From contig JADHVO010000004.1 in the NCBI GenBank assembly GCA_016783965.1, forward strand, positions 124,001 through 188,000: a stretch of DNA of 64,000 bases, in the 5' to 3' direction. The notes beneath the pieces were generated by a model. That model had not been told where the DNA came from. It was given only the letters and a program-made list of their open reading frames with translations, and made no database searches. The translations under genes were made by a program, and so were the position numbers. Below, piece after piece: positions 33,661-43,077 of this stretch. This stretch comes from Alphaproteobacteria bacterium (GTDB lineage Bacteria > Pseudomonadota > Alphaproteobacteria > Micropepsales > Micropepsaceae). How positions within the stretch are numbered: position 1 is the first letter of the stretch; each line of letters opens with the position of its first letter.

Positions 33661-34812
33661 ATGAGCTATGCGGGCGAGCGGTTGATCGAAGACGCCGACA
33701 GCCACCTGATGGAACTTCCCGACTTTCTTTCCAAGCACGCCGACCCCAAGGATCGCGATGCGTTGCCGGTGCTGGGGAGCCTCACGACGGGGCAGTTCAA
33801 TCCCGGCGACTATGTCGGCAAGAGCGGGCACGATCCCGAAACGGTCGAGCGGCTGCTCGCGCTGGGCGCGGGGCTGACACACGGGCCGAAATGGCATGCG
33901 GCGCTGGGTTCGTTCAGCGGCACGGAACGGACGCTGGCGCTGAACCTGCTGGGGTTCAGGCATCAGGTCGTGTTCTCGTCGTTCTGCGCGCGGGCGATTT
34001 TCGAGGCGCCGATGGCGTCACGCTATGCGGCGGCGCGGGCGCACAATCGGGCGATGGCCGAGTTCTGCTCGGCCGACAGGCGGCTTATCGGCGTCGCGAT
34101 GGTGCCGCTGGACGATCCGGACGCGGCCGTCGCCGAGATCAATGCGGCGCTGGATGCGGGTTTGGGCGCGGTGTGGATCGCCTGCGATCCGCCGGGCGGG
34201 CGTTCGCCGGGGCATCCGGCGCACGAGAAGATCTGGGCGACGCTGGCCGAGCGGCGCGCGCCGTTCATCCTGCATGTCGGGAGCGCAACGCTCTCGATTG
34301 ACAAGCCCTGGATGAACGACGGCGTGCCCGGGCGGGTCAGCGCGCGCGGCGGCGCGGAGGTGATCGGGTCCAAGGACCTGACGGTGATCCACCACTCGGC
34401 GCACCGCTTCCTGTCGGTGATGATCCTGGACGGCGTGCTGGAGCGGCATCGAAACCTGCGCGGCGGCATCATCGAGATCGGCGCGGGCTGGGTGCCCGAC
34501 ATGATCCGGCGGCTGGATCACGCACAGGAAATCTGGAGCAAGTCGGAGCCGCACCTTGCGGAGATGACGCGGCGGCCGTCGCAGCAAATCCGCGAGCAGC
34601 TGCGCTTCACGCCCTACCCGTTCGAGGACGTGGCAGCGATGGTGCGCGAGTCGTTTCCGGAGCTGTACATGTTCTCCTCCGACTATCCGCACGCAGAGGG
34701 CGGGCGCGATCCGTTGGGGCGGTTCGACCGTGCGACGGCATCGCTAGACGAGGATGCACGGGCAAAGTTCTTCGCCCGCAATTTCCGCGATCTTTATCCG
34801 AACGCCGCGTAA
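33661..34812 (+). CDS. amidohydrolase-2 family metal-dependent hydrolase/decarboxylase
   Basis: A 383-residue TIM-barrel protein. Metal-site candidates are DADSHLME at residues 11-18, the His of FILHVGSA, the His pair of TVIHHSAHRFLS, and the C-terminal Asp in MFSSDYPHAEGGRDP. These fit the ACMSD/amidohydrolase-2 branch, which includes decarboxylases and hydratases. The substrate is unknown. An AAGGAGGG ribosome site precedes the ATG. Confidence 0.85.
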   Translation: MSYAGERLIEDADSHLMELPDFLSKHADPKDRDALPVLGSLTTGQFNPGDYVGKSGHDPETVERLLALGAGLTHGPKWHAALGSFSGTERTLALNLLGFRHQVVFSSFCARAIFEAPMASRYAAARAHNRAMAEFCSADRRLIGVAMVPLDDPDAAVAEINAALDAGLGAVWIACDPPGGRSPGHPAHEKIWATLAERRAPFILHVGSATLSIDKPWMNDGVPGRVSARGGAEVIGSKDLTVIHHSAHRFLSVMILDGVLERHRNLRGGIIEIGAGWVPDMIRRLDHAQEIWSKSEPHLAEMTRRPSQQIREQLRFTPYPFEDVAAMVRESFPELYMFSSDYPHAEGGRDPLGRFDRATASLDEDARAKFFARNFRDLYPNAA

Positions 34813-34984
34813 AGGATGCGCCGGCACCGGAAGGGGGAGCCGATGCCGGCGCGGGAGACGTTGGGGCGCGTCTCCGATTGATGTGCCTGTCCGGCTGACG
34901 AGCACGAGAACGATATAGCGCGCGAAAATTACGCCGCCAGGACCGGCGGCTTAAACTTCCGTCAGCGTGAAAACGGAATGGTGA
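34813..34984. other. intergenic gap with an unassigned hairpin
   Basis: GCGCCGGCA (34818-34826) and TGCCGGCGC (34844-34852) form a 9-bp stem with a 17-base loop. There is no T tract, so it is a doubtful terminator between the convergent flanking genes. No RNA gene is recognised. Confidence 0.4.
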
Positions 34985-35317
34985 TCAGAGGAGCGACGCG
35001 ATGAGACGCTGGCGCATGGCTTCGCGTTTCGCCGCGGCCAAGTGTTCGGGGCGGACGTGGCGCAGCACGTCCTGGTAGACCGGATGCCGCTCGCCCGACC
35101 ACAGCAGGTGGACGAGGATATGGGTCGGGTCGCGTTCGTCAGAGTGGAGCGCCTCGCCGCGCCGGTGGGCGCGCTCCAGCTTCTCCTCCCAGATGTCGAT
35201 GTCCCGCCATTGTTCGGGCGACAGCGTCCCGACGCGGAAGACGCGACCGTGGATCGTGATTTCTTCGAGTGGCTTGGCGCCGGCGAGTTCGGACATTTCT
35301 TCGACCGTGAATTCCAT
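34985..35317 (-). CDS. small hypothetical protein, acidic N-terminus and basic C-terminus
   Basis: A 110-residue soluble protein beginning MEFTVEEMSELAG and containing TIHGRVFRVGTLSPEQWRDIDIWEEKLERA. The pattern resembles phage tail-assembly-chaperone-like or DUF-type cytoplasmic proteins, but I cannot place it. No phage genes are nearby. It is divergent from the serine hydrolase. Confidence 0.6.
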   Translation of the reverse strand: MEFTVEEMSELAGAKPLEEITIHGRVFRVGTLSPEQWRDIDIWEEKLERAHRRGEALHSDERDPTHILVHLLWSGERHPVYQDVLRHVRPEHLAAAKREAMRQRLIASLL

Positions 35318-35432
35318 GGGCGTCGTCCCCCATTTGATTGGGATAGGAACTCACGAATCCGCCGGCAGTTCCATGCAGTTGATCACACCGCTTGTGTCGG
35401 CCAAGCTGCGTAGAAACACGGGGGCTAGGCGA

Positions 35433-36656
35433 ATGGTTCTGGGGTTGGCGACGCGGCCGGAAGATGTGGGGCTGTCTTCGGCGGGGCTGGACGGCGTGGA
35501 CGCCGGGCTTCAGGCGGAGATCGACAAGGGCGACCTGGCGGGCGCGGTCACGCTCGTGGCGCGGCATGGAAAGGTGGCGCGGCGGTCGGTGCTGGGCCTC
35601 GACAGCATCGCGAACAAGACGAAGCTCAAGACCGACACGGTGTTCCGCATCTTCTCGATGACCAAGCCGGTGACGGCGGTCGCGATGATGATTTTGCACG
35701 ACAAGGGACTGTGGAAACCGGACGATCCGGTCGGGAAGTTCATCCCCGCGTTCAACCACAGCACGGTGTTCGAAGGGCTGGACGATGCCGAGCAGCCCGT
35801 GACGGTGAAGGCGGACCATCCGCCGACGCTGCGCGAATTGCTGACGCATACGGCGGGCCTCACCTATGGCCGCAGCGAGGCGTTGCATGACGCGCCTTAC
35901 AAGGCGGCGGACATCTGGGGCGCGCCGACGCTGTTCGAGTTCGCGGAGCGGATTGGGCGCATCCCGCTGGCGTACCAGCCGGGGACGCAATGGCTCTACA
36001 GCCTGTCGATGGACGTGCAGGGCGCGATCATCGAGAAAATCACGGGACAAAGCCTCGCCGCCTTCATGCAGGAGCATATCTTCGCGCCGCTGAAGATGGT
36101 GGACACGGCGTTCTGGGCGCTGCCCGAGAAGGCCGGGCGGCTGCCGAAGCTCTATCGCACCAGCCGCAAGGGCGGCGTGGTCGAGCTCGACAAGAACCCG
36201 ATGGGCGGCAACGACTACCTGTCGCCGCCACGCCTGGCGGGCGGCGGCGGCGGGCTGGTGTCGACGCTCGACGACTATGCGCGGTTCGCGCAGATGCTGC
36301 TGAACCGGGGCGAGCTGGATGGCGTGCGGATTCTGTCGAAGGAAGCCGTGGCGCTGATGAGCCGCAACCATCTGCCGGCGTGGATGCTGGAAGCCGGGTT
36401 CGGGATCGGCGCGATGCAGATCCGGCCGGGCTTCGGCTACGGCTTCAACGGTGCAGTGTTCACCGATCCGGATGCGGCGGGGATTCCCGTCGGGCGCGGG
36501 ACGTATGAATGGGACGGCGCGGCGGGGACGTGGTTCTGGGTCGACTGGGCGAATGACCTGATCTTCGTGGGCATGATCCAGCGCTTCACGATGACCGAGG
36601 GCATCCAGAACGCCCAGCAGCTCACACAGAAGCTGGTGGCGAAGGCGATTCTCTGA
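35433..36656 (+). CDS. serine hydrolase of the beta-lactamase/class C PBP family
   Basis: A 407-residue protein with the S-x-x-K motif FSMTK near residue 76, the Tyr of WLYSLSMDVQGAIIE (Y-x-N position) and a Gly-rich LAGGGGGLVSTLDDYARFAQML. Family members include esterases, D-aminopeptidases and EstB-type enzymes. No clear signal peptide is present if it starts at 35433. An upstream in-frame ATG at 35373 is possible. The 3' end overlaps the convergent acetyltransferase gene by 35 bp. Confidence 0.87.
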   Translation: MVLGLATRPEDVGLSSAGLDGVDAGLQAEIDKGDLAGAVTLVARHGKVARRSVLGLDSIANKTKLKTDTVFRIFSMTKPVTAVAMMILHDKGLWKPDDPVGKFIPAFNHSTVFEGLDDAEQPVTVKADHPPTLRELLTHTAGLTYGRSEALHDAPYKAADIWGAPTLFEFAERIGRIPLAYQPGTQWLYSLSMDVQGAIIEKITGQSLAAFMQEHIFAPLKMVDTAFWALPEKAGRLPKLYRTSRKGGVVELDKNPMGGNDYLSPPRLAGGGGGLVSTLDDYARFAQMLLNRGELDGVRILSKEAVALMSRNHLPAWMLEAGFGIGAMQIRPGFGYGFNGAVFTDPDAAGIPVGRGTYEWDGAAGTWFWVDWANDLIFVGMIQRFTMTEGIQNAQQLTQKLVAKAIL

Positions 36657-37170
36657 CGAGACGGTAGCGGCGCTGGACGATGGCGGTGGCGCGCGACTTC
36701 GAGAAGGTCCTGCCGTCGCCCGTGTGCATGAAGCCGAGTCTTGTGAGGATGCGGCCGGAGTTCACGTTGTCGGCGGCGTGGCCGGAGGTGAGGGCCGCGA
36801 GCCGGACGGTGTCGAACGAGAAGCGGACAAGCGCCTGCGCGGCCTCGAACGCATAGCCCCTGCCCCACGCGGCTTCCTCCAGCCAGTAGCCGAGGCTGCC
36901 TTCACCGTTCGCGATCTCGTCGACATCGACCAGACCAATCATGTGGCCGTCGAGGAGAATAGCGAAGCGATAGGCGGTGCCGTCGCGCCATTCCCGCTCG
37001 TGGCCCGCGAACCAGGCTTCCGTGCCGGCACGATCCGGCGGAAACGACGCCATGCGCAGGTTGCGCGTGACGTTCCAGTTGGACTGGATTTCGATGGCGC
37101 GCTCTGCGTCGATGATTTCAGACGGACGCAGCGAGAGGCGACCTGTCCGGAGGAGCGAGCGTTCAATCAT
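36622..37170 (-). CDS. GNAT family N-acetyltransferase (RimJ/RimL type)
   Basis: A 182-residue protein. The start LLRTGRLSLRPSEIIDAE, the acetyl-CoA strand region GYWLEEAAWGRGYAFEAAQALVRFSF and the closing SGRILTRLGFMHTG are typical of RimJ/RimL-like GNATs that acetylate N-termini or small amines. The acceptor is unknown. It is a single gene and overlaps the convergent serine hydrolase. Confidence 0.88.
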   Translation of the reverse strand: MIERSLLRTGRLSLRPSEIIDAERAIEIQSNWNVTRNLRMASFPPDRAGTEAWFAGHEREWRDGTAYRFAILLDGHMIGLVDVDEIANGEGSLGYWLEEAAWGRGYAFEAAQALVRFSFDTVRLAALTSGHAADNVNSGRILTRLGFMHTGDGRTFSKSRATAIVQRRYRLVRESPSPPASV

Positions 37171-37236
37171 CTCGCTTGATGCACCGCCCCCTCACGCCGG
37201 CCCTCTCCTCCGCTTACGCCGAGGGCGAGGAGTTTG

Positions 37237-38145
37237 CTAGCTCGCCTTCGCGAGATGCACCGCGCTGACCGGGGCGTTCACGTCGGCGTGGTAGTCGTTC
37301 ATCAGCGTCTCGGTGATCTTGCCGGGCCTGAACTTCCAGGGGCCGATCTCGCTGACCGGCGTGACTTCCGCCGCCGAACCGACGATGAAGCACTCGGTGA
37401 AACCGTCGAGTTCGCTGCGCTCGATGTGCTTCTCATAGACCGGGATCTGGCGCGCCTTGGCGAGCTCGATCACCGATTTGCGGGTGATGCCGTTCAGGAA
37501 GCAGTCGGCGATGGGCGTGTAGAGCTTGTCGTCCCTGACGAAGAAGATGTTCGCGCCCGTTGCCTCGGCGACATAGCCGCGATAGTCGAACATCAGCGCG
37601 TCGGCATAACCCTTCGCCTCTGCAGCATGCTTGGACATGGTGCAGATCATGTAGAGGCCGGCCGCCTTGGCCGCCGTCGGCGCCGTGTCGGGCGCGGGGC
37701 GCTTCCATTCGGAGACGTCGAGGCGGATGCCCTTCATCTTCTCCTTCGGATCGAAGTAACTGCCCCATTGCCACGCGGCGACGGCGACGTGGATCTTCGT
37801 CTGCTGGGCGGCGACCGCCATCATCTCGCTGCCGCGCCACACGACCGGGCGGATGTAGGCGTCCCTGAACCCCTGCACGTCGCAGGCGGCGATGCAGGCG
37901 GCGCTGATCTCGGCCTCGCTGAAGGGAATCTTCATGCCGAGAATCTCGGCCGACTTGAAGAGGCGTGCGGTGTGCTCTTCCAGCTTGTAGATGCGGCCGT
38001 TGTACATGCGCTCGCCCTCGAACACGCAGGAGGCGTAGTGCAGGCCGTGGGTCAGGACGTGCACCTTGGCGTCGGTCCAGTTGATCATCTTGCCGTCGAA
38101 CCAAAGCTGGCCCTGGCGCTGATCGAAGGGGATGATTTCCGCCAT
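37237..38145 (-). CDS. ilvE: branched-chain amino acid aminotransferase
   Basis: A 302-residue fold-type IV PLP enzyme. It shows THGLHYASCVFEGERMYNG near the start, the PLP-lysine segment TAAKAAGLYM (about residue 160), GYVAEATGANIFFV and the phosphate-binding NGITRKSVIELA. It catalyses the last step of Val, Leu and Ile synthesis or the first of their breakdown. It is divergent from the response regulator across 137 bp. Confidence 0.93.
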   Translation of the reverse strand: MAEIIPFDQRQGQLWFDGKMINWTDAKVHVLTHGLHYASCVFEGERMYNGRIYKLEEHTARLFKSAEILGMKIPFSEAEISAACIAACDVQGFRDAYIRPVVWRGSEMMAVAAQQTKIHVAVAAWQWGSYFDPKEKMKGIRLDVSEWKRPAPDTAPTAAKAAGLYMICTMSKHAAEAKGYADALMFDYRGYVAEATGANIFFVRDDKLYTPIADCFLNGITRKSVIELAKARQIPVYEKHIERSELDGFTECFIVGSAAEVTPVSEIGPWKFRPGKITETLMNDYHADVNAPVSAVHLAKAS

Positions 38146-38282
38146 AAAACGTGTTCCTTCCCGGTTTTGGCCGGCCTTGCCCAAGGGGCCGGTTGGGCCT
38201 AGTTATCAAGGGGTTAGCCCCGTCCGGCCACCATTATAGCCCCGCCGGTACTTAAGAAAACAAGACGCATAGAATACCTGCC

Positions 38283-38990
38283 ATGAGCGTTGCCCCATCG
38301 TCCGTACAAGATCCGCATCTGCTGGTGGTGGATGACGACGAGCGGTTGCGCGCGCTGTTGCAGCGCTATCTGGCCACCAACGGCTATCGCGTGACCGCGG
38401 CGCCCAATGCGCAGGACGCCCGCGCGCTGATGAAGAGCATGGCGTTCGATCTGCTGATCCTGGACGTCATGATGCCGGGCGAGAGCGGCTTCGACCTGAC
38501 CAAATCGGTGCGACAATCGAGCCAGGTGCCGATCCTGATCCTGACGGCGAAGGGCGATGCCGGCGACCGCATCGCCGGCCTCGAGCACGGCGCCGACGAC
38601 TACCTGCCCAAGCCGTTCGAGCCGCGCGAGCTGCTGCTGCGGGTGACCGCCCTGCTCCGCCGCGCCGCCCCGCCGGCGCTGGTCGCGCACAGCGAAGTGA
38701 AGATGGGCGAAGCGACCTACGACGCCGAGCGCGGCCAGCTGCGGCGCAAGGGCAAGCCAGTGCACCTGACGAGCAGCGAGGCGGCGCTGCTGAAACTGTT
38801 CGCGGCCAATGCGGGGCGCTCGTTCTCGCGCAGCGACCTGTGCACGCGGCTGGGCGTGACACTGGAGCGGTCGATCGACGTGCAGGTGACGCGCCTGCGG
38901 CGCAAGATCGAGGAAGACCCCAAGCTGCCGCTCTATCTGCAAACCGTGCGCGGGGTTGGATACGTCCTTGTCCCAGACCGAGTCTCCTGA
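38283..38990 (+). CDS. OmpR/PhoB-type response regulator
   Basis: A 235-residue regulator. The receiver domain has the acidic pair VVDDDE, the phospho-Asp in LLILDVMMPG (about residue 62), Thr in LILTAKG and Lys in YLPKPFEP. The C-terminal winged helix ends in RGVGYVLVP. It pairs with the downstream kinase and resembles the alphaproteobacterial PetR/OmpR-like group. A TAGAAT box near 38270 could be its -10 element. Confidence 0.93.
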   Translation: MSVAPSSVQDPHLLVVDDDERLRALLQRYLATNGYRVTAAPNAQDARALMKSMAFDLLILDVMMPGESGFDLTKSVRQSSQVPILILTAKGDAGDRIAGLEHGADDYLPKPFEPRELLLRVTALLRRAAPPALVAHSEVKMGEATYDAERGQLRRKGKPVHLTSSEAALLKLFAANAGRSFSRSDLCTRLGVTLERSIDVQVTRLRRKIEEDPKLPLYLQTVRGVGYVLVPDRVS

Positions 38991-40353
38991 CGCCGCCCCG
39001 CCCCTCCAGGGCATGGCGCGCTACGATCCATGGCGCTTCGTCAAGCCGTTCCTGCCGCGCGGGCTGTTCTGGCGCTCGCTGATCATCATCGTGGCGCCCG
39101 TCGTGCTGCTGCAGGGCGTGATGACCTATGTGTTCTTCGAGCGGCATCTCGACCAGACGACGCACTGGATGGCACGCGACATCGCGGCGGACGCTGCGTT
39201 CCTGGTGTCGCTGGAGCAGACGCATTCCGGGGCGGAGCGCGAGGCATTGCGCGCACAAGCGAGCCGGATGCTCGACTATCCCGTGACGTTCCAGCCCGGC
39301 GCCCACGTCTCGCCGCATGCTGAAGGGCACAAACCCAGCACAATCGACCGCGCCCTGGACGCCATCATCGCACAGCAAGTGCAGGGGGCGCGCGCCTTCG
39401 AGGCGACCGGCGATGCCGCGACGATCACGATCCGCATCGAGCTGGCCGACGGCGTGCTGCGAATGGCGGTGCCGCGCTCGCGCGTGACCGTGACCAGCCC
39501 GGACGTTTTCATCATCTGGATGGCGGGTTCGGCGCTGGTGCTGATGGGAATCGCGGTCCTCTTCCTGCGCAACCAGGTGCGGCCGATCGAGCGGCTGGCG
39601 CTGGCGGCGGAGGCCTTCGGCAAGGGGCGCACCGTACCGGACTATCATCCTTACGGCGCGACCGAGGTGCGGCGCGCGGCACGGGCCTTCATGGTGATGC
39701 GCCAGCGCATCGAGCGGCAATTGCAACAGCGCACCGAGATGCTGGCGGGCATCAGCCACGACCTGAAGACGCCCTTGTCGCGCATGAAGCTCCAGCTCGC
39801 GATGATGCCGGAAAGTACCGACATCCAGGCGATGCGCGGCGACATCGCCGAGATGGAGCATATGCTCAACGAGTATCTCGAATTCGCGCGGGGCGAGGGC
39901 GGGGAACAGTCGACGCTGGAGGACTTGTCGGACCTTGCGCGCGACGCGGCGGCGGCATCGGTGGGCGCCTATGGCATGGAGTCGGCGGTGATTGCGGTCG
40001 AGGCGCCGGGGCCGATCGACATGTACATGAAGCGCAAGGCGCTCAGGCGCTGCGCGACCAACCTGATCGACAACGCGCTCAAATTCGGCAAGCAGGTCAA
40101 GGTGTCGGTGATGCGCGACGACCGCTTCGCGCGGATCATCGTGGACGATGACGGACCGGGAATCCCGGCCGAACGCCGGGACGAGGCTTTCCGCCCCTTC
40201 CACCGGCTGGACGAGGGCCGCAACCTGCAAACCGGCGGGTCGGGGCTGGGACTGGCCATCGCGCGCGACATCGCCCGTGCCCATGGTGGCGACATCCTGC
40301 TGGACAAGAGCCCGCTGGGCGGGTTGCGCGCTACGATCCGGCTGCCGGTCTGA
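38968..40353 (+). CDS. EnvZ/PetP-like sensor histidine kinase
   Basis: About 461 residues if it starts at TTG 38968 (23-bp overlap with the regulator); ATG 39013 would give 446. TM1 follows KPFLPRGLFWRSLIIIVAP. A periplasmic domain is closed by TM2 (FIIWMAGSALVLMGIAVLFL). HAMP follows, then the H-box MLAGISHDLKTPLSRMKL, N-box NLIDNALKFG, G1 DDDGPGIP and G2 GSGLGLAIARD. Autophosphorylation and transfer to the upstream regulator are expected. The signal is unknown. Confidence 0.93.
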   Translation: MSQTESPDAAPPLQGMARYDPWRFVKPFLPRGLFWRSLIIIVAPVVLLQGVMTYVFFERHLDQTTHWMARDIAADAAFLVSLEQTHSGAEREALRAQASRMLDYPVTFQPGAHVSPHAEGHKPSTIDRALDAIIAQQVQGARAFEATGDAATITIRIELADGVLRMAVPRSRVTVTSPDVFIIWMAGSALVLMGIAVLFLRNQVRPIERLALAAEAFGKGRTVPDYHPYGATEVRRAARAFMVMRQRIERQLQQRTEMLAGISHDLKTPLSRMKLQLAMMPESTDIQAMRGDIAEMEHMLNEYLEFARGEGGEQSTLEDLSDLARDAAAASVGAYGMESAVIAVEAPGPIDMYMKRKALRRCATNLIDNALKFGKQVKVSVMRDDRFARIIVDDDGPGIPAERRDEAFRPFHRLDEGRNLQTGGSGLGLAIARDIARAHGGDILLDKSPLGGLRATIRLPV

Positions 40354-40689
40354 CTACTCGTATCCCGGCGCCGGCTGCCAGAGCGTGGTGACGGTGCCCT
40401 GGTCGTCGGCAATGACAGCATTGGGACCGGACTTGTAGTCGGCACGGCCGCGGACTTCGCCGCCGAGTGCAACGACCCGCGGCAGGAAGGTTTCGAGGTC
40501 GTCGACACGGAAATAGGCATGGCCGGAGAGGTCGATCGGACCGCCTTCGCCGATGCCCAGGGAGAATTTCGTGTTGGCGACGTGGCCGCTGCCGTCCTCG
40601 AACGTCCAGCCGAACAGCGTGCCGTAGAATGCCTTGGCGCGGGCGACATCCTTGACCGTGAGCGTGAAGTAACCGAGTTCGACGGGCAT
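40354..40689 (-). CDS. VOC (glyoxalase/bleomycin-resistance fold) protein
   Basis: A 111-residue single VOC module: VELGYFTLTVKDVARAKAFYGTLFGWTFED, then YFRVDDLETFLPRVVALGG, then ADDQGTVTTLWQPAPG. Members are metal-dependent lyases, dioxygenases or binding proteins. The stop directly abuts the convergent kinase stop with no bases between. Confidence 0.85.
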   Translation of the reverse strand: MPVELGYFTLTVKDVARAKAFYGTLFGWTFEDGSGHVANTKFSLGIGEGGPIDLSGHAYFRVDDLETFLPRVVALGGEVRGRADYKSGPNAVIADDQGTVTTLWQPAPGYE

Positions 40690-40822
40690 GACGGACCTCC
40701 ATTGCGCATAGTGTGGCGCAAGACGAGACGGAAGGATTGTAGAAAATTCCCTCAGAAGACGTAGAGCAGCCCGATTGTCATGAAGATTGCAGCCGACAAC
40801 GCTGAAATGAAACCGAGCGCCT

Positions 40823-41650
40823 TCAGGGCGCATCATCCACCAAGGGAATATGGCCGTGGAAGGGACCGCGGTGCTTGAGCCAGGCCGTGGGCGAGACACC
40901 GGCAAATGCGCGAAAATCGCGGATGAAATGGGACTGGTCATAGAAGCCGTTCTGCTCGACCACGTCGCCCCAATCAATCGCGGGCCGAAGGTGCAGGTCT
41001 TCCATCATCCGGCGGAAGCGGGCGATGCGCAGGTAGAGCTTGGGCGTGAGGCCGACCTGCTCCGAGAACAGGCGTATAAGCTTCTTCTGGCTGACATCGG
41101 CGTGCCTGGCGGTGGCGGCGACGCCGGCACGATGCGGCGCGCGATGGAAGCAGGCCAGCGCCGTTGCGACAGCGGGATGGAGTTCGAGATCGCGCGGCGC
41201 GCGGGCCACGAATGCGCTGAGCAGGATGTCAAATTTGTCTTCGGGCGTCTGCGCCTGGACGAGACGCTGGTGCAGGCGCTCGGCATCGGCGCCCCACAGG
41301 TCCTCGAGTGCAAAGTGCCGGTTGTGGAATTCGCCGCCAGCGGGCTTCAAGAACGGCCACGCACCACCAGGCTTGAACTGCATGCCCATCATATGCGGCT
41401 GGGTGGCGTAGATTGCGAATGTCTCGGAGCTCGAGCCGGAGAATCCTATGCCACGGATGCGATGGCGGACGCCGTAGCCTTCGCCGGAAAAAGACGACAA
41501 TGCATCGTGCTGCAGATTGATCAGCAGGCCGACGGTTGGCGATGCGACGATGATGTCCTTGGCATGAGGCGCGGTGTCGCCCTCCCAATACCAGAGATTG
41601 TCGATGAACCGATCGAGCGGCGGCGGCGGTTTGTGGATCTTGTAGCGCAC
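40823..41650 (-). CDS. AraC family transcriptional regulator
   Basis: A 275-residue protein. An N-terminal sensing domain (residues 1-150, of the type starting KPPPPLDRFIDNLWYWEG) is followed by two HTH motifs, RHADVSQKKLIRLFSEQVGLTPKLYLRIARFRR and the family closing pattern FYDQSHFIRDFRAFAGVSPTAWL. The effector and targets are unknown. A 24-residue membrane-like frame begins at CTG 40826, overlapping its stop. Confidence 0.9.
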   Translation of the reverse strand: MRYKIHKPPPPLDRFIDNLWYWEGDTAPHAKDIIVASPTVGLLINLQHDALSSFSGEGYGVRHRIRGIGFSGSSSETFAIYATQPHMMGMQFKPGGAWPFLKPAGGEFHNRHFALEDLWGADAERLHQRLVQAQTPEDKFDILLSAFVARAPRDLELHPAVATALACFHRAPHRAGVAATARHADVSQKKLIRLFSEQVGLTPKLYLRIARFRRMMEDLHLRPAIDWGDVVEQNGFYDQSHFIRDFRAFAGVSPTAWLKHRGPFHGHIPLVDDAP

Positions 41651-41676
41651 AAACGCATGGTGCGCCGCGTGCGGGG

Positions 41677-42495
41677 CTAACTCAACCGGCCAAGTTCCGC
41701 GCCGCGCCGGCGCGCCGCGGCGACGGCGCGGCGGATCAGGGGCGACAGCCCGTTCTTCGCCATCAGGATTTTCAGCGCCGCTTCGGTCGTGCCTTTGGGG
41801 CTGGTCACGTTGCGGCGGAGTTCGGCCGGTGGAGTGACGTTCGAATCGAGCAGGGCGCCGGCGCCGGTGATCGTAGCGCGCGCGAGCTGTTCGGCCTGGG
41901 CGCGCGGCAAGCCCTCAGCCTCGGCCGCGTCGGCAAGCGCTTCGACCATCAGGAAGACGTAGGCGGGGCCGGAGCCGGAGATAGCGGTGACGGTGTCGAT
42001 ATCGTGCTCGTGCTTCACCCACGTCGTTGCGCCGAGCGTGGCGAGCAGGGATTCGGCGAGCGCCTTGTCTTTTTGGGTGGCCGACTTGCCGGCGTAGAGC
42101 GCGGTGATGCCGCGGCCGATGCTGCCCGGCGTGTTGGGCATGGCGCGCAGGATGCGGGCGCCCCTGCCCCAGGCTTTGGTCATCGCTGCGAGGCTGGTGC
42201 CAGCGGCGATGGAGAGCATCAGCGCGCCGGACTGCGCCACGGGTCTGAGCGACGGCAGCTCGTCTTTCAGGATCTGCGGCTTCAGCGCGACGACGCAGGC
42301 GCGGGCGCGCACGGTGTCGATGTTTGCGACGGCCGGAAAGATCGCAATGTGGTGCTTCTTCGCAAGGGCCGTCAGTTCGAGCGATGGCGCGGTGTCGACG
42401 GCAATGATCGGACCGATCTTCTTCGCGACCCAGCCGCGCAGCAGCGCGCCGCCCATGCGCCCGGCGCCGATCAGAAGAATGGGGGCGGTGCTCAC
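41677..42495 (-). CDS. proC: pyrroline-5-carboxylate reductase
   Basis: A 272-residue last enzyme of proline synthesis. The NAD(P) loop is ILLIGAGRMGGALLRGW at residues 6-22. VVALKPQ, ILRAMPNTPGSIGRGITALY, the dimer motif TAISGSGPAYVFLMVEALADAA and NVTSPKGTTEAAL are all family hallmarks. The GTG at 42495 overlaps the ybjN stop (GTGA), so the two are coupled. Confidence 0.95.
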   Translation of the reverse strand: MSTAPILLIGAGRMGGALLRGWVAKKIGPIIAVDTAPSLELTALAKKHHIAIFPAVANIDTVRARACVVALKPQILKDELPSLRPVAQSGALMLSIAAGTSLAAMTKAWGRGARILRAMPNTPGSIGRGITALYAGKSATQKDKALAESLLATLGATTWVKHEHDIDTVTAISGSGPAYVFLMVEALADAAEAEGLPRAQAEQLARATITGAGALLDSNVTPPAELRRNVTSPKGTTEAALKILMAKNGLSPLIRRAVAAARRRGAELGRLS

Positions 42496-42995
42496 GCCTG
42501 CCCCGCGCACTCCAGAACCGCCGCGGCGACGGCTTCTTCGGCGGTCTTGCCGCCCCAGAGGACGAACTGGAAGGCCGGATAATAGTGCTCGCAGGCTTCG
42601 AGGGCGAGGTTGAGCAGGGCTTCGCATTGCGACGCCGATGCGCGCGCGTCGGGGAAGATCATCGCATGCCGGAAGACGACCGTGCCGTCTTCCGGCCAGA
42701 GGTCGAAATGACCGATCCAGAGCCGCGCGTTCACATACATCAGCAGATCGGCGACGTTGTTCCGGCGCACGCCCTCGGCAATGCGCATGTCAAACGCCGA
42801 CGACAGATGCAGCGATTGCAGGTCGTCGCGCCAGGAGAACGAGAAATGGTGATCGGCCCAGCGGCCGGCGACGGAAAGATTGAGTTCGTCGCGGCCCTGC
42901 CGCTCAAACGCCCAGCCATTCGCTTCCACCGCCTGCTCGAGCATGTCGATCGGGTGCGGGGCGATTGCCTGTTCGTTCTGGTGGATGACGGTCAT
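42492..42995 (-). CDS. YbjN domain protein
   Basis: A 167-residue protein. The YbjN pattern includes MLEQAVEANGWAFERQGRDELNLSVAGRW, LHLSSAFDMRIAEGVRRNNVADLLMYVNARLWIGHFDLWPEDGTVVFRHAM and a C-terminal C-rich helix. In alphaproteobacteria ybjN usually precedes proC, as here. The molecular role is unknown; it may act as a chaperone-like or regulatory factor. Confidence 0.88.
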   Translation of the reverse strand: MTVIHQNEQAIAPHPIDMLEQAVEANGWAFERQGRDELNLSVAGRWADHHFSFSWRDDLQSLHLSSAFDMRIAEGVRRNNVADLLMYVNARLWIGHFDLWPEDGTVVFRHAMIFPDARASASQCEALLNLALEACEHYYPAFQFVLWGGKTAEEAVAAAVLECAGQA

Positions 42996-43077
42996 GCGGG
43001 CTCCGGTACATCGGCTGCCTCTCGCGAAGCAGCGAAGCAGTCGCGGACCAAACTGGCACAATCGCTAGTGGGGTCAA

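Noticed and set aside
34818-34852. Hairpin considered as a terminator after the amidohydrolase gene
   Set aside because: Long loop and no T tract on either strand.
38467-40284. A 605-codon open frame antisense to the two-component genes
   Set aside because: Shadow frame; the plus strand has all kinase and receiver motifs.
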